From positions 1-11,562 of the forward strand of contig CAMPGG010000089.1 in NCBI GenBank assembly GCA_946885335.1: a stretch of 11,562 bases of DNA. Reading direction: 5' to 3'. Each line of letters begins with the position of its first letter. The first letter of the stretch is position 1. The notes under the pieces were generated by a model that was given only the letters and a program-made list of their open reading frames with translations, had not been told where the DNA came from and searched no databases. Of this stretch, positions 1 to 6,442 are shown piece after piece. A program made the translations under genes and the position numbers. The stretch is from an uncultured Chitinophagaceae bacterium (lineage in GTDB: Bacteria > Bacteroidota > Bacteroidia > Chitinophagales > Chitinophagaceae).

Positions 1-1
1 T

Positions 2-73
2 TATACGATTTTCCATGAAGTAGAACCTTCAGCCGGCATGTTGAATTCAGTAAAAATTAATATGGTTATTTAA
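2..73 (+). CDS. Possible 3' end of an upstream gene (partial)
   Basis: Frame 2 is open from the left edge to a TAA at 71-73 and would encode a 23-residue C-terminus that begins YTIFHEVEP and ends VKINMVI. The composition looks protein-like and the codons (ATT, GAA, GTA, AAA) match those of the neighbouring genes. A frame this short can easily be open by chance, and I recognise no family. A minus-strand reading of the same bases (MPAEGSTSWKIV, stop at 1-3) is also open, so even the strand is uncertain. The 104 bp to the next start are AT-rich and look intergenic. Confidence 0.3.
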   Translation, partial: YTIFHEVEPSAGMLNSVKINMVI

Positions 74-177
74 TTTCTATGATATATTATAAATGAAACA
101 ACTTTTCCATATCAGCTGTTTATCTTTAATTGTATACTTATTACGATGGTGATTTAAAATAAATTGACACAGGAATT

Positions 178-744
178 ATGAATTTTATTGAAGATGTAAC
201 TTTTGAGCATACCGATTTTTCCATCAACCAGTTGAAAAAGGGTGAATATGAGCAGTGCAGGTTTATTCATTGTAATTTCTTTGAAGCAGATCTTTCTGGC
301 ATCAGCTTTTCTGAATCAGCGTTCACGGGCTCCAATCTTTCCATGATCAAAACGATGCAAACTACATTTCGGGATGTTCAGTTCAAAGATTGTAAACTAT
401 TAGGTGTTCACTTTGAAGATTGCAGCGAGCTATTATTTAAAGTAGATTTTGATAAATGCATTTTGAATCTTTCTTCTTTTTATAAACGCAATCTCAAAAA
501 AACGGTTTTTAATTCATGCAGCCTGCAGGAGGTTGATTTTACTGAAGCTGACCTGGCACAGGCTGTTTTCCATGACTGCGACCTTGCCCGGGCAATTTTT
601 GATCATACCATATTAAATAAAGCAGATCTGAGAACGGCTTATCATTATTCTATTGATCCGGCCAACAATGCAATAAAAAAAGCCCGTTTTTCTATGACCG
701 GTATTTCCGGGCTGCTGGATAAATATGACATAGAGATTGAATAA
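178..744 (+). CDS. Pentapeptide-repeat protein, Qnr/McbG-like
   Basis: A 188-residue cytosolic protein made almost entirely of pentapeptide repeats A(D/N)LXX. Central Phe/Leu residues recur every five positions, clearly at 29, 34, 39, 44, 49 and 54, then 64, 69, 74 and 79, and without interruption from F101 to L151. The register breaks around residues 80-91, as expected for a loop or kink between two stacks of right-handed quadrilateral beta-helix. The C-terminus (YSID at 157-160, then a helix ending SGLLDKYDIEIE) resembles the dimerisation tail of Qnr-type proteins. Known relatives (Qnr, MfpA, McbG) mimic B-form DNA and bind DNA gyrase or topoisomerase IV, some protecting it from quinolones or microcins. 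Whether this protein does so is inference. Qnr proteins are somewhat longer (about 218 residues). There is no signal peptide or membrane segment. The ATG is preceded by AGGA at close spacing. The gene appears to be a single-gene unit. Confidence 0.88.
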   Translation: MNFIEDVTFEHTDFSINQLKKGEYEQCRFIHCNFFEADLSGISFSESAFTGSNLSMIKTMQTTFRDVQFKDCKLLGVHFEDCSELLFKVDFDKCILNLSSFYKRNLKKTVFNSCSLQEVDFTEADLAQAVFHDCDLARAIFDHTILNKADLRTAYHYSIDPANNAIKKARFSMTGISGLLDKYDIEIE

Positions 745-746
745 AT

Positions 747-771
747 TTTGTTGTTTCTAAGAATCAACAAA
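747..771 (+). terminator. Candidate hairpin just after the pentapeptide-repeat gene
   Basis: TTTGTTG (747-753) and CAACAAA (765-771) are perfect 7-bp complementary arms. Inside the loop TTC (755-757) can also pair with GAA (761-763), giving an interrupted stem of about ten pairs. It starts two bases after the stop codon at 742-744. It is AT-rich and has no downstream T-run, so it is a weak intrinsic terminator or only a 3'-end stabilising structure. Confidence 0.3.
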
Positions 772-892
772 TGATGATCCATAATAATTTTCATAGGCAT
801 AATATTTTAAGAAGGTTAAGTCCAAACAGATCCCATGTATGTTTTCAACATCCTAATTGATAATTATGAACGGTGAATCCGGCGGCATCCTT

Positions 893-900
893 TATTTTTG
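893..900 (+). promoter_or_regulatory. Possible Bacteroidota -7 box before the EEP gene
   Basis: TATTTTTG is a full match to TAnnTTTG, the -7 element recognised by the Bacteroidota primary sigma factor. It lies 54 bp before the ATG at 955. I see no convincing TTTG or TTG about 19-21 bp upstream, so only half of the promoter is supported. Confidence 0.3.
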
Positions 901-954
901 GAAAATTAGCCAGTTGGCTTCTTAATCATTATCAACAAAATGTATTTTTAGTTC

Positions 955-2016
955 ATGCAGATTTTATATACGATCCAGCTTGTATTAAGTTGGTTGATGA
1001 TCATTGCGGTTTTACTTCCTTTTATCAGGAGCAATTTCTGGGTATTTAAAATAATGGAATATCCACGCTACCAGAAATTCATATTATGTGCCGTTCTATT
1101 TGCGGGTCTTTTGTGGACCAATGATTATACAGATACCTTTTCATTAATAACATTAATTCTGCTTGGTTTATGCATGTTATACCTTGCCTATAAAATTTTG
1201 CCTTATACGCCATTCTCAAAAAAAGAAATGGAAAATTTGCAGCATGGCGATCCTTCTAACCAGATAAAATTATTTACTGCTAATGTTTTCCAGGATAATC
1301 GGGATTATGATAAATTATTGAAGCAGGTAAAAAAAGCTGATCCAGATGTTATCTTTCTATTGGAGACAGATGAAGGATGGGCAAAAGCAATGGATGTAAT
1401 CATTAAAGATTATCCTCATTGTTTGAAAGAACCATTGGATAATACATATGGATTATTATTTTATTCCCGCCTCCCGATAGTTTATGGTGGTGTCAATTAC
1501 CTGGTTGATGAAGATGTTCCTTCCGTTGAAGTGATGCTAAAACTGGAATCCGGAAAACAGGTGAAGTTATGGGGATTGCATCCTAAGCCCCCGGTACCGC
1601 AGGAAGATTTGCGTTCAACAGCAAAGGATAAAGAATTGATGAAAGTGGCGTTGATGGTAAAAGAAGAAAAAGTGCCGGTGATAGTTTTGGGAGATTTGAA
1701 TGATGTAGCCTGGAGTCATGTTACAGAGCTGTTTCGTAAAACCAGTGGCTTACTGGATCCGCGAAGGGGAAGAGGATTTTACAGTACATTCTCGGCTAAT
1801 CATTGGTATATGCGTTTCCCACTCGATTATGTTTTTTGTTCTTCCGATTTCGGATTAGTGAATATGAAAAGACTGGAACATAATGGTTCCGATCATTTTC
1901 CCATGTTCATGCATTTACAATATTTAAAAGTAATGAAAGATGTACAGGAAGAGCCTGAAGCAGATGCGGAAGAATCAAAGGAAGCAAAAGAGATAGCCTC
2001 ACAGCCGGTTGAATAA
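955..2016 (+). CDS. Membrane-anchored endonuclease/exonuclease/phosphatase (EEP) family protein
   Basis: A 353-residue protein with about three N-terminal hydrophobic segments (about 5-24, 42-53 and 62-82) followed by an EEP-fold catalytic domain (about 103-323). The family's metal and catalytic residues are all visible: N110 (TAN), E137 (LLETDE), H209 (GLHP), D247 and N249 (GDLND), D291 (PLDYVF) and D313-H314 (GSDHFP). The enzyme is therefore expected to be an active phosphodiesterase or phosphatase. The fold covers nucleases, sphingomyelinases and inositol phosphatases, and the substrate cannot be told from sequence. The layout of membrane helices plus EEP resembles YafD-like proteins. Residues 331-353 form an acidic, Glu/Ala-rich tail outside the fold. 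The ATG at 955 is the first usable start, because an in-frame ATG at 940 runs into TAG after three codons. A lipoprotein gene follows after 29 bp, suggesting an operon. Confidence 0.9.
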   Translation: MQILYTIQLVLSWLMIIAVLLPFIRSNFWVFKIMEYPRYQKFILCAVLFAGLLWTNDYTDTFSLITLILLGLCMLYLAYKILPYTPFSKKEMENLQHGDPSNQIKLFTANVFQDNRDYDKLLKQVKKADPDVIFLLETDEGWAKAMDVIIKDYPHCLKEPLDNTYGLLFYSRLPIVYGGVNYLVDEDVPSVEVMLKLESGKQVKLWGLHPKPPVPQEDLRSTAKDKELMKVALMVKEEKVPVIVLGDLNDVAWSHVTELFRKTSGLLDPRRGRGFYSTFSANHWYMRFPLDYVFCSSDFGLVNMKRLEHNGSDHFPMFMHLQYLKVMKDVQEEPEADAEESKEAKEIASQPVE

Positions 2017-2045
2017 GCCAGATTTTTTTCATTCAAAATTGAATT

Positions 2046-2273
2046 ATGAAAAATATAATTTCCAGTTTAAGGGTAATCACCATAATCTTACTTGTACCAA
2101 TTGTATTAATTGCCTGTGACAGGTCATCTTCCCCGGAGGGCAGGATGACGATGAAGTTTGAAGAACTTCAAAAACAAATGATGGATAGCTTACAACATCA
2201 GAATAAAATGATCAGGGATAGTTTAAGCGCCATCCGAAGAGAATTAAATGAAATAAAGCAGCAGAATAAATAA
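2046..2273 (+). CDS. Small coiled-coil lipoprotein
   Basis: A 75-residue protein with a type II signal peptide: a hydrophobic segment at about 10-22 and the lipobox LIAC, with lipidation predicted at C24. The mature part has a short Ser/Pro-rich linker (DRSSSPEG, 25-32) and then a single charged helix (about 36-75) rich in Glu, Gln, Lys and Leu, very likely a coiled coil. The size and plan recall Lpp-like envelope lipoproteins, but I see no real similarity that would justify a name. The residues after the cysteine (D-R-S-S-S) do not form a clear Bacteroidota surface-export signal, so a periplasm-facing lipoprotein is more likely. It starts 29 bp after the EEP gene on the same strand and is probably co-transcribed. 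The function is unknown. Confidence 0.72.
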   Translation: MKNIISSLRVITIILLVPIVLIACDRSSSPEGRMTMKFEELQKQMMDSLQHQNKMIRDSLSAIRRELNEIKQQNK

Positions 2274-2276
2274 ATG

Positions 2277-2304
2277 TTTAGCGTTTAGTGGTTAGCGTTT
2301 AATG
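2277..2304. repeat. Heptanucleotide tandem repeat, consensus TTTAGYG
   Basis: Four adjacent 7-base units: TTTAGCG (2277-2283), TTTAGTG (2284-2290), GTTAGCG (2291-2297) and TTTAATG (2298-2304). A degenerate fifth unit, TTTATCA (2305-2311), follows. The array begins three bases after the lipoprotein stop codon at 2271-2273. It is non-coding. Confidence 0.7.
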
Positions 2305-2326
2305 TTTATCAATGTTTCTATAGCGG

Positions 2327-2348
2327 TTCAACAATTGTTCAACTATTG
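2327..2348. repeat. 11-bp tandem duplication with palindrome
   Basis: TTCAACAATTG (2327-2337) is followed directly by TTCAACTATTG (2338-2348), two copies with one mismatch. The first copy forms most of the perfect 10-bp palindrome AACAATTGTT (2330-2339). It lies in the convergent gap, distinct in sequence from the heptamer array just upstream. Confidence 0.55.
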
Positions 2349-2373
2349 ATTATTGAGTTGTCTAATCTATCAC

Positions 2374-2395
2374 CAAATTCTCAAATCCAAATTCC
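2374..2395. repeat. Short CAAATTC-type repeat
   Basis: Three consecutive related words: CAAATTCT (2374-2381), CAAATC (2382-2387) and CAAATTCC (2388-2395). The array ends nine bases before the stop codon of the convergent LytTR gene. The copies are few and short, so this is weaker than the heptamer array. Confidence 0.45.
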
Positions 2396-2403
2396 TGTTC
2401 CCT

Positions 2404-2766
2404 CTACACTTCATTGATCCATTTTTTAAAAACCGGTGACATTTCCTGGCTGATGATGATCGGGTGATTATGTGAGATGATCATATCTACCTGCAATTTT
2501 ACTTTTTCATAAATCCGGAAACCCCTGATAAAATTTACATTAATTATAAACTGCCTGTTGGCCCGGAAGAAAGTATTCTTATCCAGTTCTTCTTCCAATT
2601 CTGAAAGATTCTTATCGCAGATATATTTTTTACCCAGGCAATCGATCACAAATACAATTTTGTTTTCCGTATAGAAGAAAGCAATGTCTTCCAGTCTTAA
2701 GGCAAAATTTTCAGACCCGCGCTGTGCGATAAGTCTTGATCTCTTTTTTTTCACTGATGTTTCCAT
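2404..2766 (-). CDS. Stand-alone LytTR DNA-binding domain protein
   Basis: A 120-residue protein that is essentially one LytTR domain (about 11-118), the DNA-binding module of AgrA, LytR and AlgR-type response regulators. The diagnostic stretch FFRANRQFIINVNFI (66-80) matches the family pattern F-R-x-x-R-x-x-I/V-N-x-x-x-I. The preceding strands (IAFFYTENKIVFV, 28-40, and KKYICDKNLSELEEEL, 46-61) are also typical. There is no receiver domain, membrane segment or sensor; only a short basic leader (KKKRSR) precedes the domain. It may be controlled by its own level, by a partner protein or by a distant kinase system. I start it at the ATG at 2764-2766; a TTG nine bases upstream (2773-2775) would add three residues, and a stop precedes that. 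It is divergent from the SusC/SusD operon and is a candidate regulator of it (inference from position). Confidence 0.9.
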   Translation of the reverse strand: METSVKKKRSRLIAQRGSENFALRLEDIAFFYTENKIVFVIDCLGKKYICDKNLSELEEELDKNTFFRANRQFIINVNFIRGFRIYEKVKLQVDMIISHNHPIIISQEMSPVFKKWINEV

Positions 2767-2924
2767 TTTAGACAATTTTCATTAAATAAAAATGCGACCT
2801 GGGAATAAGGGTCATAGCGGATTTTGATTTCCCTTTTTTGGTTAAGGTTCTAAATTGATGGACAATCAAAACAATTCATTTTGATAAATATTTTGATGAG
2901 TGGGAATTAGGGTTTATAAACGAA

Positions 2925-2943
2925 CATGCATTGAACCTGCATG
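2925..2943. repeat. Inverted repeat CATGCA-N7-TGCATG
   Basis: Perfect 6-bp arms, CATGCA at 2925-2930 and TGCATG at 2938-2943, are separated by TTGAACC. There is no flanking T-run, so it is not a terminator. Its position in the divergent region makes it a candidate operator for a dimeric regulator, but arms this short can occur by chance. Confidence 0.35.
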
Positions 2944-3006
2944 ATTTTTCTGTGACAATTCTTTTCAAAACTGTTTTTATAGCCGTAAAAAATCTTCGTT
3001 TTATTC

Positions 3007-3042
3007 TTTCATGTTTCAGGTAAAATATTTCATGCTTCGGTA
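3007..3042. repeat. Imperfect direct repeats with 21-bp period (candidate regulator site)
   Basis: TTTCATGTTTCAGGTA (3007-3022) is repeated as TTTCATGCTTCGGTA (3028-3042), sharing TTTCATG exactly and then TTC and GGTA with one base deleted. The start-to-start distance is 21 bp, two helical turns, so both copies face the same side of DNA. LytTR regulators are known to bind paired direct repeats about 21-22 bp apart. The copies do not fit the published 9-bp LytTR consensus well, so only the spacing supports the link. Confidence 0.4.
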
Positions 3043-3162
3043 TTTAATCAAATATTTTTTGAAGCGTAATGATTTGTTTGCTGTCCTTATCAACAAAGGC
3101 TGATCATTTTATTGCTCATACAATATTTTGAAAAACTGCCATTAACTATAAAAACTCAGCGT

Positions 3163-3276
3163 ATGAATGAATCACAAAAATTTCAAACAAATAATAATTC
3201 CGAAACATATCGGGCAGATGAAAATTTTTGTGATGCATTTCTTATGGCCAAAAAACTTTTAAAAATAAGCGTATGA
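3163..3276 (+). CDS. Possible 37-residue leader ORF coupled to the SusC-type gene
   Basis: An ATG at 3163 opens 37 codons ending at TGA 3274-3276. The peptide starts MNESQKFQTNNNSETY and ends MAKKLLKISV: a polar, Asn/Gln/Ser-rich first half with a single Cys (codon 23), then a basic, amphipathic tail. It has no signal peptide or lipobox, and I recognise no family. The stop overlaps the receptor start by four bases (ATGA), a classic arrangement for translational coupling. Both ATGs sit in the same 10-base context, AGCGTATGAA (3158-3167 and 3268-3277). It could be a leader peptide that controls receptor translation, a real small protein, or a chance open frame; composition alone cannot decide. 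Confidence 0.42.
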   Translation: MNESQKFQTNNNSETYRADENFCDAFLMAKKLLKISV

Positions 3277-6200
3277 AAAAAATCATTGTTTACCTGTTAG
3301 TGTATATGATTGCTTCTCCCGTATTTTCACAAACCAGGACTATAAAAGGAACTGTACGTGATGAAGCAGGGGCCGCTGTTTCCTTTGCGACTATCACGGA
3401 AACAGGAAAGACCAACAGCGTATCAGCGGATGTAAATGGCGCATTCAGTATTGTAATTCAAACAAACAGCAGCTTAACTATTTCCGCATCGGGATTTACG
3501 CCACAAACGATTACGCCTGCAGGGCTTACTGCAGAAATCGTTTTATCCCGTACAGAAGGTGAATTGCAGGAAGTGGTTGTGACAGCTTTAGGTATCAGGA
3601 GAACAGACAAGGCGCTGGGATATTCCGTAGCCAAATTGAACCCTGACAATGTGATACAAAAATCGGAGCCTGATTTATTAAAAGGATTGCAGGGAAAAAT
3701 GGCAGGCGTTGATATACGTTCATCACAAGGAACACCCGGTGCAGCCACCCGCATACAAATCAGAGGTAACAATTCTTTTTTTGGAAACAGTCAGCCATTG
3801 ATCATTGTTGATGGAATACCATACAGCAATGAACAGGTAACAACAACCAGCCAGACTTCAGGTGGTGGTGCTTATACAAGTGGCTTTTCAAGTTTTGATC
3901 CAAATGATATTGCGGAATTCACTGTATTAAAAGGTTCCTCTGCTGCGGCCTTATATGGATCACGTGCATCGAATGGCGTTATACTTATTACAACCAAATC
4001 AGGCAGTGCAAAAAGAACAAAAGGCAGTGAATTAAATTTTAAATCTTCTGTTTCAATTGAAACGATTGCAAATTATCCTGATTACCAGAACGAATATGGT
4101 GCGGGTTCGCAACTGGCTTATTCCAATGCAAATGGTTCATGGGGACCGGCGTTCCGGACGCTTGATTCAATTCCTGCATGGCCAACTTATAAGGAAGCAT
4201 ATCCTGATCTATTTCCTTCAGACAATATTGCCTACCAGGCATATCCTGATAATGTAAAAGATCTTTTCCGCACTGGAACAGTTTATGAAAATTCGCTGGG
4301 TTTTAATACCGGCAATGAAAAAAGTAATGTGGGATTAACATTATCTCAGTTAACACACAATGGATATGTACCTAATTCAAGTTATAAAAGAGCAAACCTT
4401 GGTGTAGGTGCATCAACTAAATTGGATATTGGTTTAAACATTGGTGCGAATTTCAGTTATGCAAGATCGAACCAGACCGGTGGATTCTTTGGTGAAAACC
4501 AGGTGAGTGGTGTTGCATCTTTATTTGCCCGTTCACTTTTTCTTGCACGTAACTGGGATTTGAATTTGCCTTTTGAAGATCTTAACGGGCTGCCATTAAT
4601 TCCCAATGTAACGGGATGGGATAACCCAAGATGGTCAGCTAAATATAATACCATCAATACGGATGAAGAAAGATTTATTGCTGGTGTGAATGCTAATTTC
4701 AATGTAAATAAATGGGCACGCATTGATTATTCAATCGGAACAAACGTTGCGTTACTTGACCGTCGTGAAGTAACAGAAATAGGATCAAGAGCTGCGGAGG
4801 GACTTGGAAGATTGATTACTGAAAGTTATCGCAACCAGGAAATAGAATCTAACTTCCTGATCACACTCACCCCGGATATTTCTGAAGATTTTAGTTTGAG
4901 AACCATCATCGGAAATAATATCAATCAGCGAACAATCACTGACCAGATATTAACCGGCAATGAATTTATTGCAAGGAATGTGTACACATTAGCCAATACA
5001 TCGAAGCAGGCATTTACGGATGATTTTTATTCACGCAGAAGATTGATTGGTGTGTTTGCAGATGCAACACTCGGTTATAAAAATTTTGCTTTCCTTACAG
5101 CCACTGTAAGGAACGACTGGTCTTCAACTTTACCTGAAGAAAACCGGAGGTATATTTATCCATCAGTGTCGGGATCATTTGTATTTACCGATGCTTTCGA
5201 TATACAAAGTGATTTTTTTGACTATGGAAAAATAAGAGCAGGCTGGGCTAAGGTTGGTAGAGATGCCGATCCGTATCAACTGCAAAAAGTGTATACATTA
5301 AATCCAAATTTTCTTGGACAATCAACAGCATCTCTTCCAAGAACATTCAATAACCCTGACCTGTTACCCGAGTTTACAAAAGAAATTGAATTAGGAACGC
5401 AATTAAGTTTCTTTAAACGCCGGGCAGAGGTGGATTTTACATGGTATAAAAGAAATTCAACCAACCAGATTGCAGCTATCGCTATGCCGCCATCATCAGG
5501 GTATGAATTTAGAGTAGAAAATTTTGGAGGCATTGAGAACACCGGAATTGAAATTGATTTATTAGTGCGCCCGGTAAGAACAGAAAATTTTAACTGGGAT
5601 GTAAGAGGAATTTTTACACGTAACAGGAATATAGTAACAGAATTAACCAGTGGTGTTGACCGGATTCAATTAGCAGGTGTACTAACGGGTATCGGGCCTT
5701 ATCTTGAACCAGGTATGCCATTCGGTTACCTGCGTGGAACTGTTTCTGCCAGGGATGATGAAGGCAATTTATTAATTGATCCTGCAACCGGTTGGATCAT
5801 TGAAGCTTCAGATGAAGCAATGGTTGGTAATCCTAATCCTGATTGGAAATTAGGTATCAACAACACGCTTTCATACAAAGGTTTATTTCTTAGTGCACTT
5901 TGGGATATGACAAAAGGTGGAGACCTGTACTCAGTTACAGTCAGTTCATTATTAGGACGAGGTGTTACAAAAGATACAAGGGACAGGGAAGCTGCATGGG
6001 TCATTCCGGGTGTATACGGTGATGCAAATACGCAGCAACCCATTTTAGACGGTGGTAAAAAAATACCAAACGAAACTGTCATTACAACCAATGATCTTTA
6101 TTTTTCTTCAGGTGGTGGTGCCGGATCTTTTGCCATCAATTCATCAACAGAATGGAATGTATATGATGCAACTGTTTATCGTTTGAGAGAAGTAACGATC

Positions 6201-6422
6201 GGGTATGAATTACCAAGATCCTTGTTTACTAAAATTCCAATTTCAGGTATTACAGTAAGCTTATCGGGCAGAAATCTCTGGCATCTTGCACCCAACATGC
6301 CGAGGTATACAAATTTTGACCCCGAGGTAAACAGTTACGGTTCTTCTTCAACACAGGGAATAGAATTATCTGCGGCGCCAACTACCAGGCGATTTGGATT
6401 TAACCTCAATGTAAATTTTTGA
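3273..6422 (+). CDS. SusC/RagA-family TonB-dependent outer-membrane receptor
   Basis: A 1049-residue outer-membrane transporter barrel. Order: Sec signal peptide (1 to about 19, MKKIIVYLLVYM...SPVFS-Q); carboxypeptidase-regulatory-like beta-sandwich (about 22-93); TonB-box-like segment LQEVVVTALG (98-107); plug domain (about 115-245) with the SusC hallmarks IRGN (163-166), PLIIVDGIPYSN (175-186) and VLKGSSAAALYGSRASNGV (218-236); then a long beta-barrel ending in the aromatic FGFNLNVNF, as expected for BAM-inserted barrels. There is no N-terminal STN signalling domain, so direct signalling to a FecR-type anti-sigma factor is unlikely. The family imports oligosaccharides, peptides or other large solutes, powered by TonB-ExbBD, with a SusD lid. 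The partner gene starts 20 bp downstream. The start is the ATG that overlaps the stop of the upstream 37-codon ORF. The substrate is unknown. Confidence 0.96.
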   Translation: MKKIIVYLLVYMIASPVFSQTRTIKGTVRDEAGAAVSFATITETGKTNSVSADVNGAFSIVIQTNSSLTISASGFTPQTITPAGLTAEIVLSRTEGELQEVVVTALGIRRTDKALGYSVAKLNPDNVIQKSEPDLLKGLQGKMAGVDIRSSQGTPGAATRIQIRGNNSFFGNSQPLIIVDGIPYSNEQVTTTSQTSGGGAYTSGFSSFDPNDIAEFTVLKGSSAAALYGSRASNGVILITTKSGSAKRTKGSELNFKSSVSIETIANYPDYQNEYGAGSQLAYSNANGSWGPAFRTLDSIPAWPTYKEAYPDLFPSDNIAYQAYPDNVKDLFRTGTVYENSLGFNTGNEKSNVGLTLSQLTHNGYVPNSSYKRANLGVGASTKLDIGLNIGANFSYARSNQTGGFFGENQVSGVASLFARSLFLARNWDLNLPFEDLNGLPLIPNVTGWDNPRWSAKYNTINTDEERFIAGVNANFNVNKWARIDYSIGTNVALLDRREVTEIGSRAAEGLGRLITESYRNQEIESNFLITLTPDISEDFSLRTIIGNNINQRTITDQILTGNEFIARNVYTLANTSKQAFTDDFYSRRRLIGVFADATLGYKNFAFLTATVRNDWSSTLPEENRRYIYPSVSGSFVFTDAFDIQSDFFDYGKIRAGWAKVGRDADPYQLQKVYTLNPNFLGQSTASLPRTFNNPDLLPEFTKEIELGTQLSFFKRRAEVDFTWYKRNSTNQIAAIAMPPSSGYEFRVENFGGIENTGIEIDLLVRPVRTENFNWDVRGIFTRNRNIVTELTSGVDRIQLAGVLTGIGPYLEPGMPFGYLRGTVSARDDEGNLLIDPATGWIIEASDEAMVGNPNPDWKLGINNTLSYKGLFLSALWDMTKGGDLYSVTVSSLLGRGVTKDTRDREAAWVIPGVYGDANTQQPILDGGKKIPNETVITTNDLYFSSGGGAGSFAINSSTEWNVYDATVYRLREVTIGYELPRSLFTKIPISGITVSLSGRNLWHLAPNMPRYTNFDPEVNSYGSSSTQGIELSAAPTTRRFGFNLNVNF

Positions 6423-6442
6423 CCATTTAAAAAAGTTATAAA

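Larger units (their letters stand above)
2767..3162. other. Divergent regulatory region between the LytTR gene and the SusC/SusD operon
   Basis: 396 bp with no convincing gene. Both the LytTR gene and the uptake operon must be transcribed out of it. I find no full TAnnTTTG box at a sensible distance from either start; TTTGTTTG at 3075-3082 is one mismatch away but lacks a partner element. It holds an inverted repeat (2925-2943) and a pair of direct repeats (3007-3042), listed separately. A 30-codon frame at 3011-3103 overlaps the direct repeats and is probably chance. Confidence 0.6.

Noticed and set aside
1..39. Minus-strand 12-residue frame MPAEGSTSWKIV ending at the left edge
   Set aside because: Too short to judge, and in competition with the + strand frame 2-73 that fits the direction of the next genes.
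940..951. In-frame ATG upstream of the EEP gene
   Set aside because: It reads ATG TAT TTT TAG and stops before 955, so it cannot extend the gene.
2031..2044. Inverted repeat ATTCAA-AA-TTGAAT between the EEP and lipoprotein genes
   Set aside because: Very AT-rich, with a two-base spacer too small for a stable hairpin; not convincing as a terminator or site.
2767..2775. TTG start adding three residues to the LytTR protein
   Set aside because: An ATG lies nine bases downstream with the whole domain intact, and the extra residues add nothing recognisable.
3011..3103. A 30-codon + strand ORF (starts MFQVKYFMLRY) in the divergent region
   Set aside because: It has a plausible length for a leader peptide but overlaps the direct repeats, has no coupling to the next start, and AT-rich DNA often gives such frames. 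I see no independent support.
5726..6091. A 121-codon minus-strand open frame inside the receptor gene
   Set aside because: It is antisense to a clear beta-barrel coding sequence, has no recognisable motif and is explained by the codon pattern of the + strand gene. Other antisense frames in the receptor and SusD genes were rejected for the same reason.
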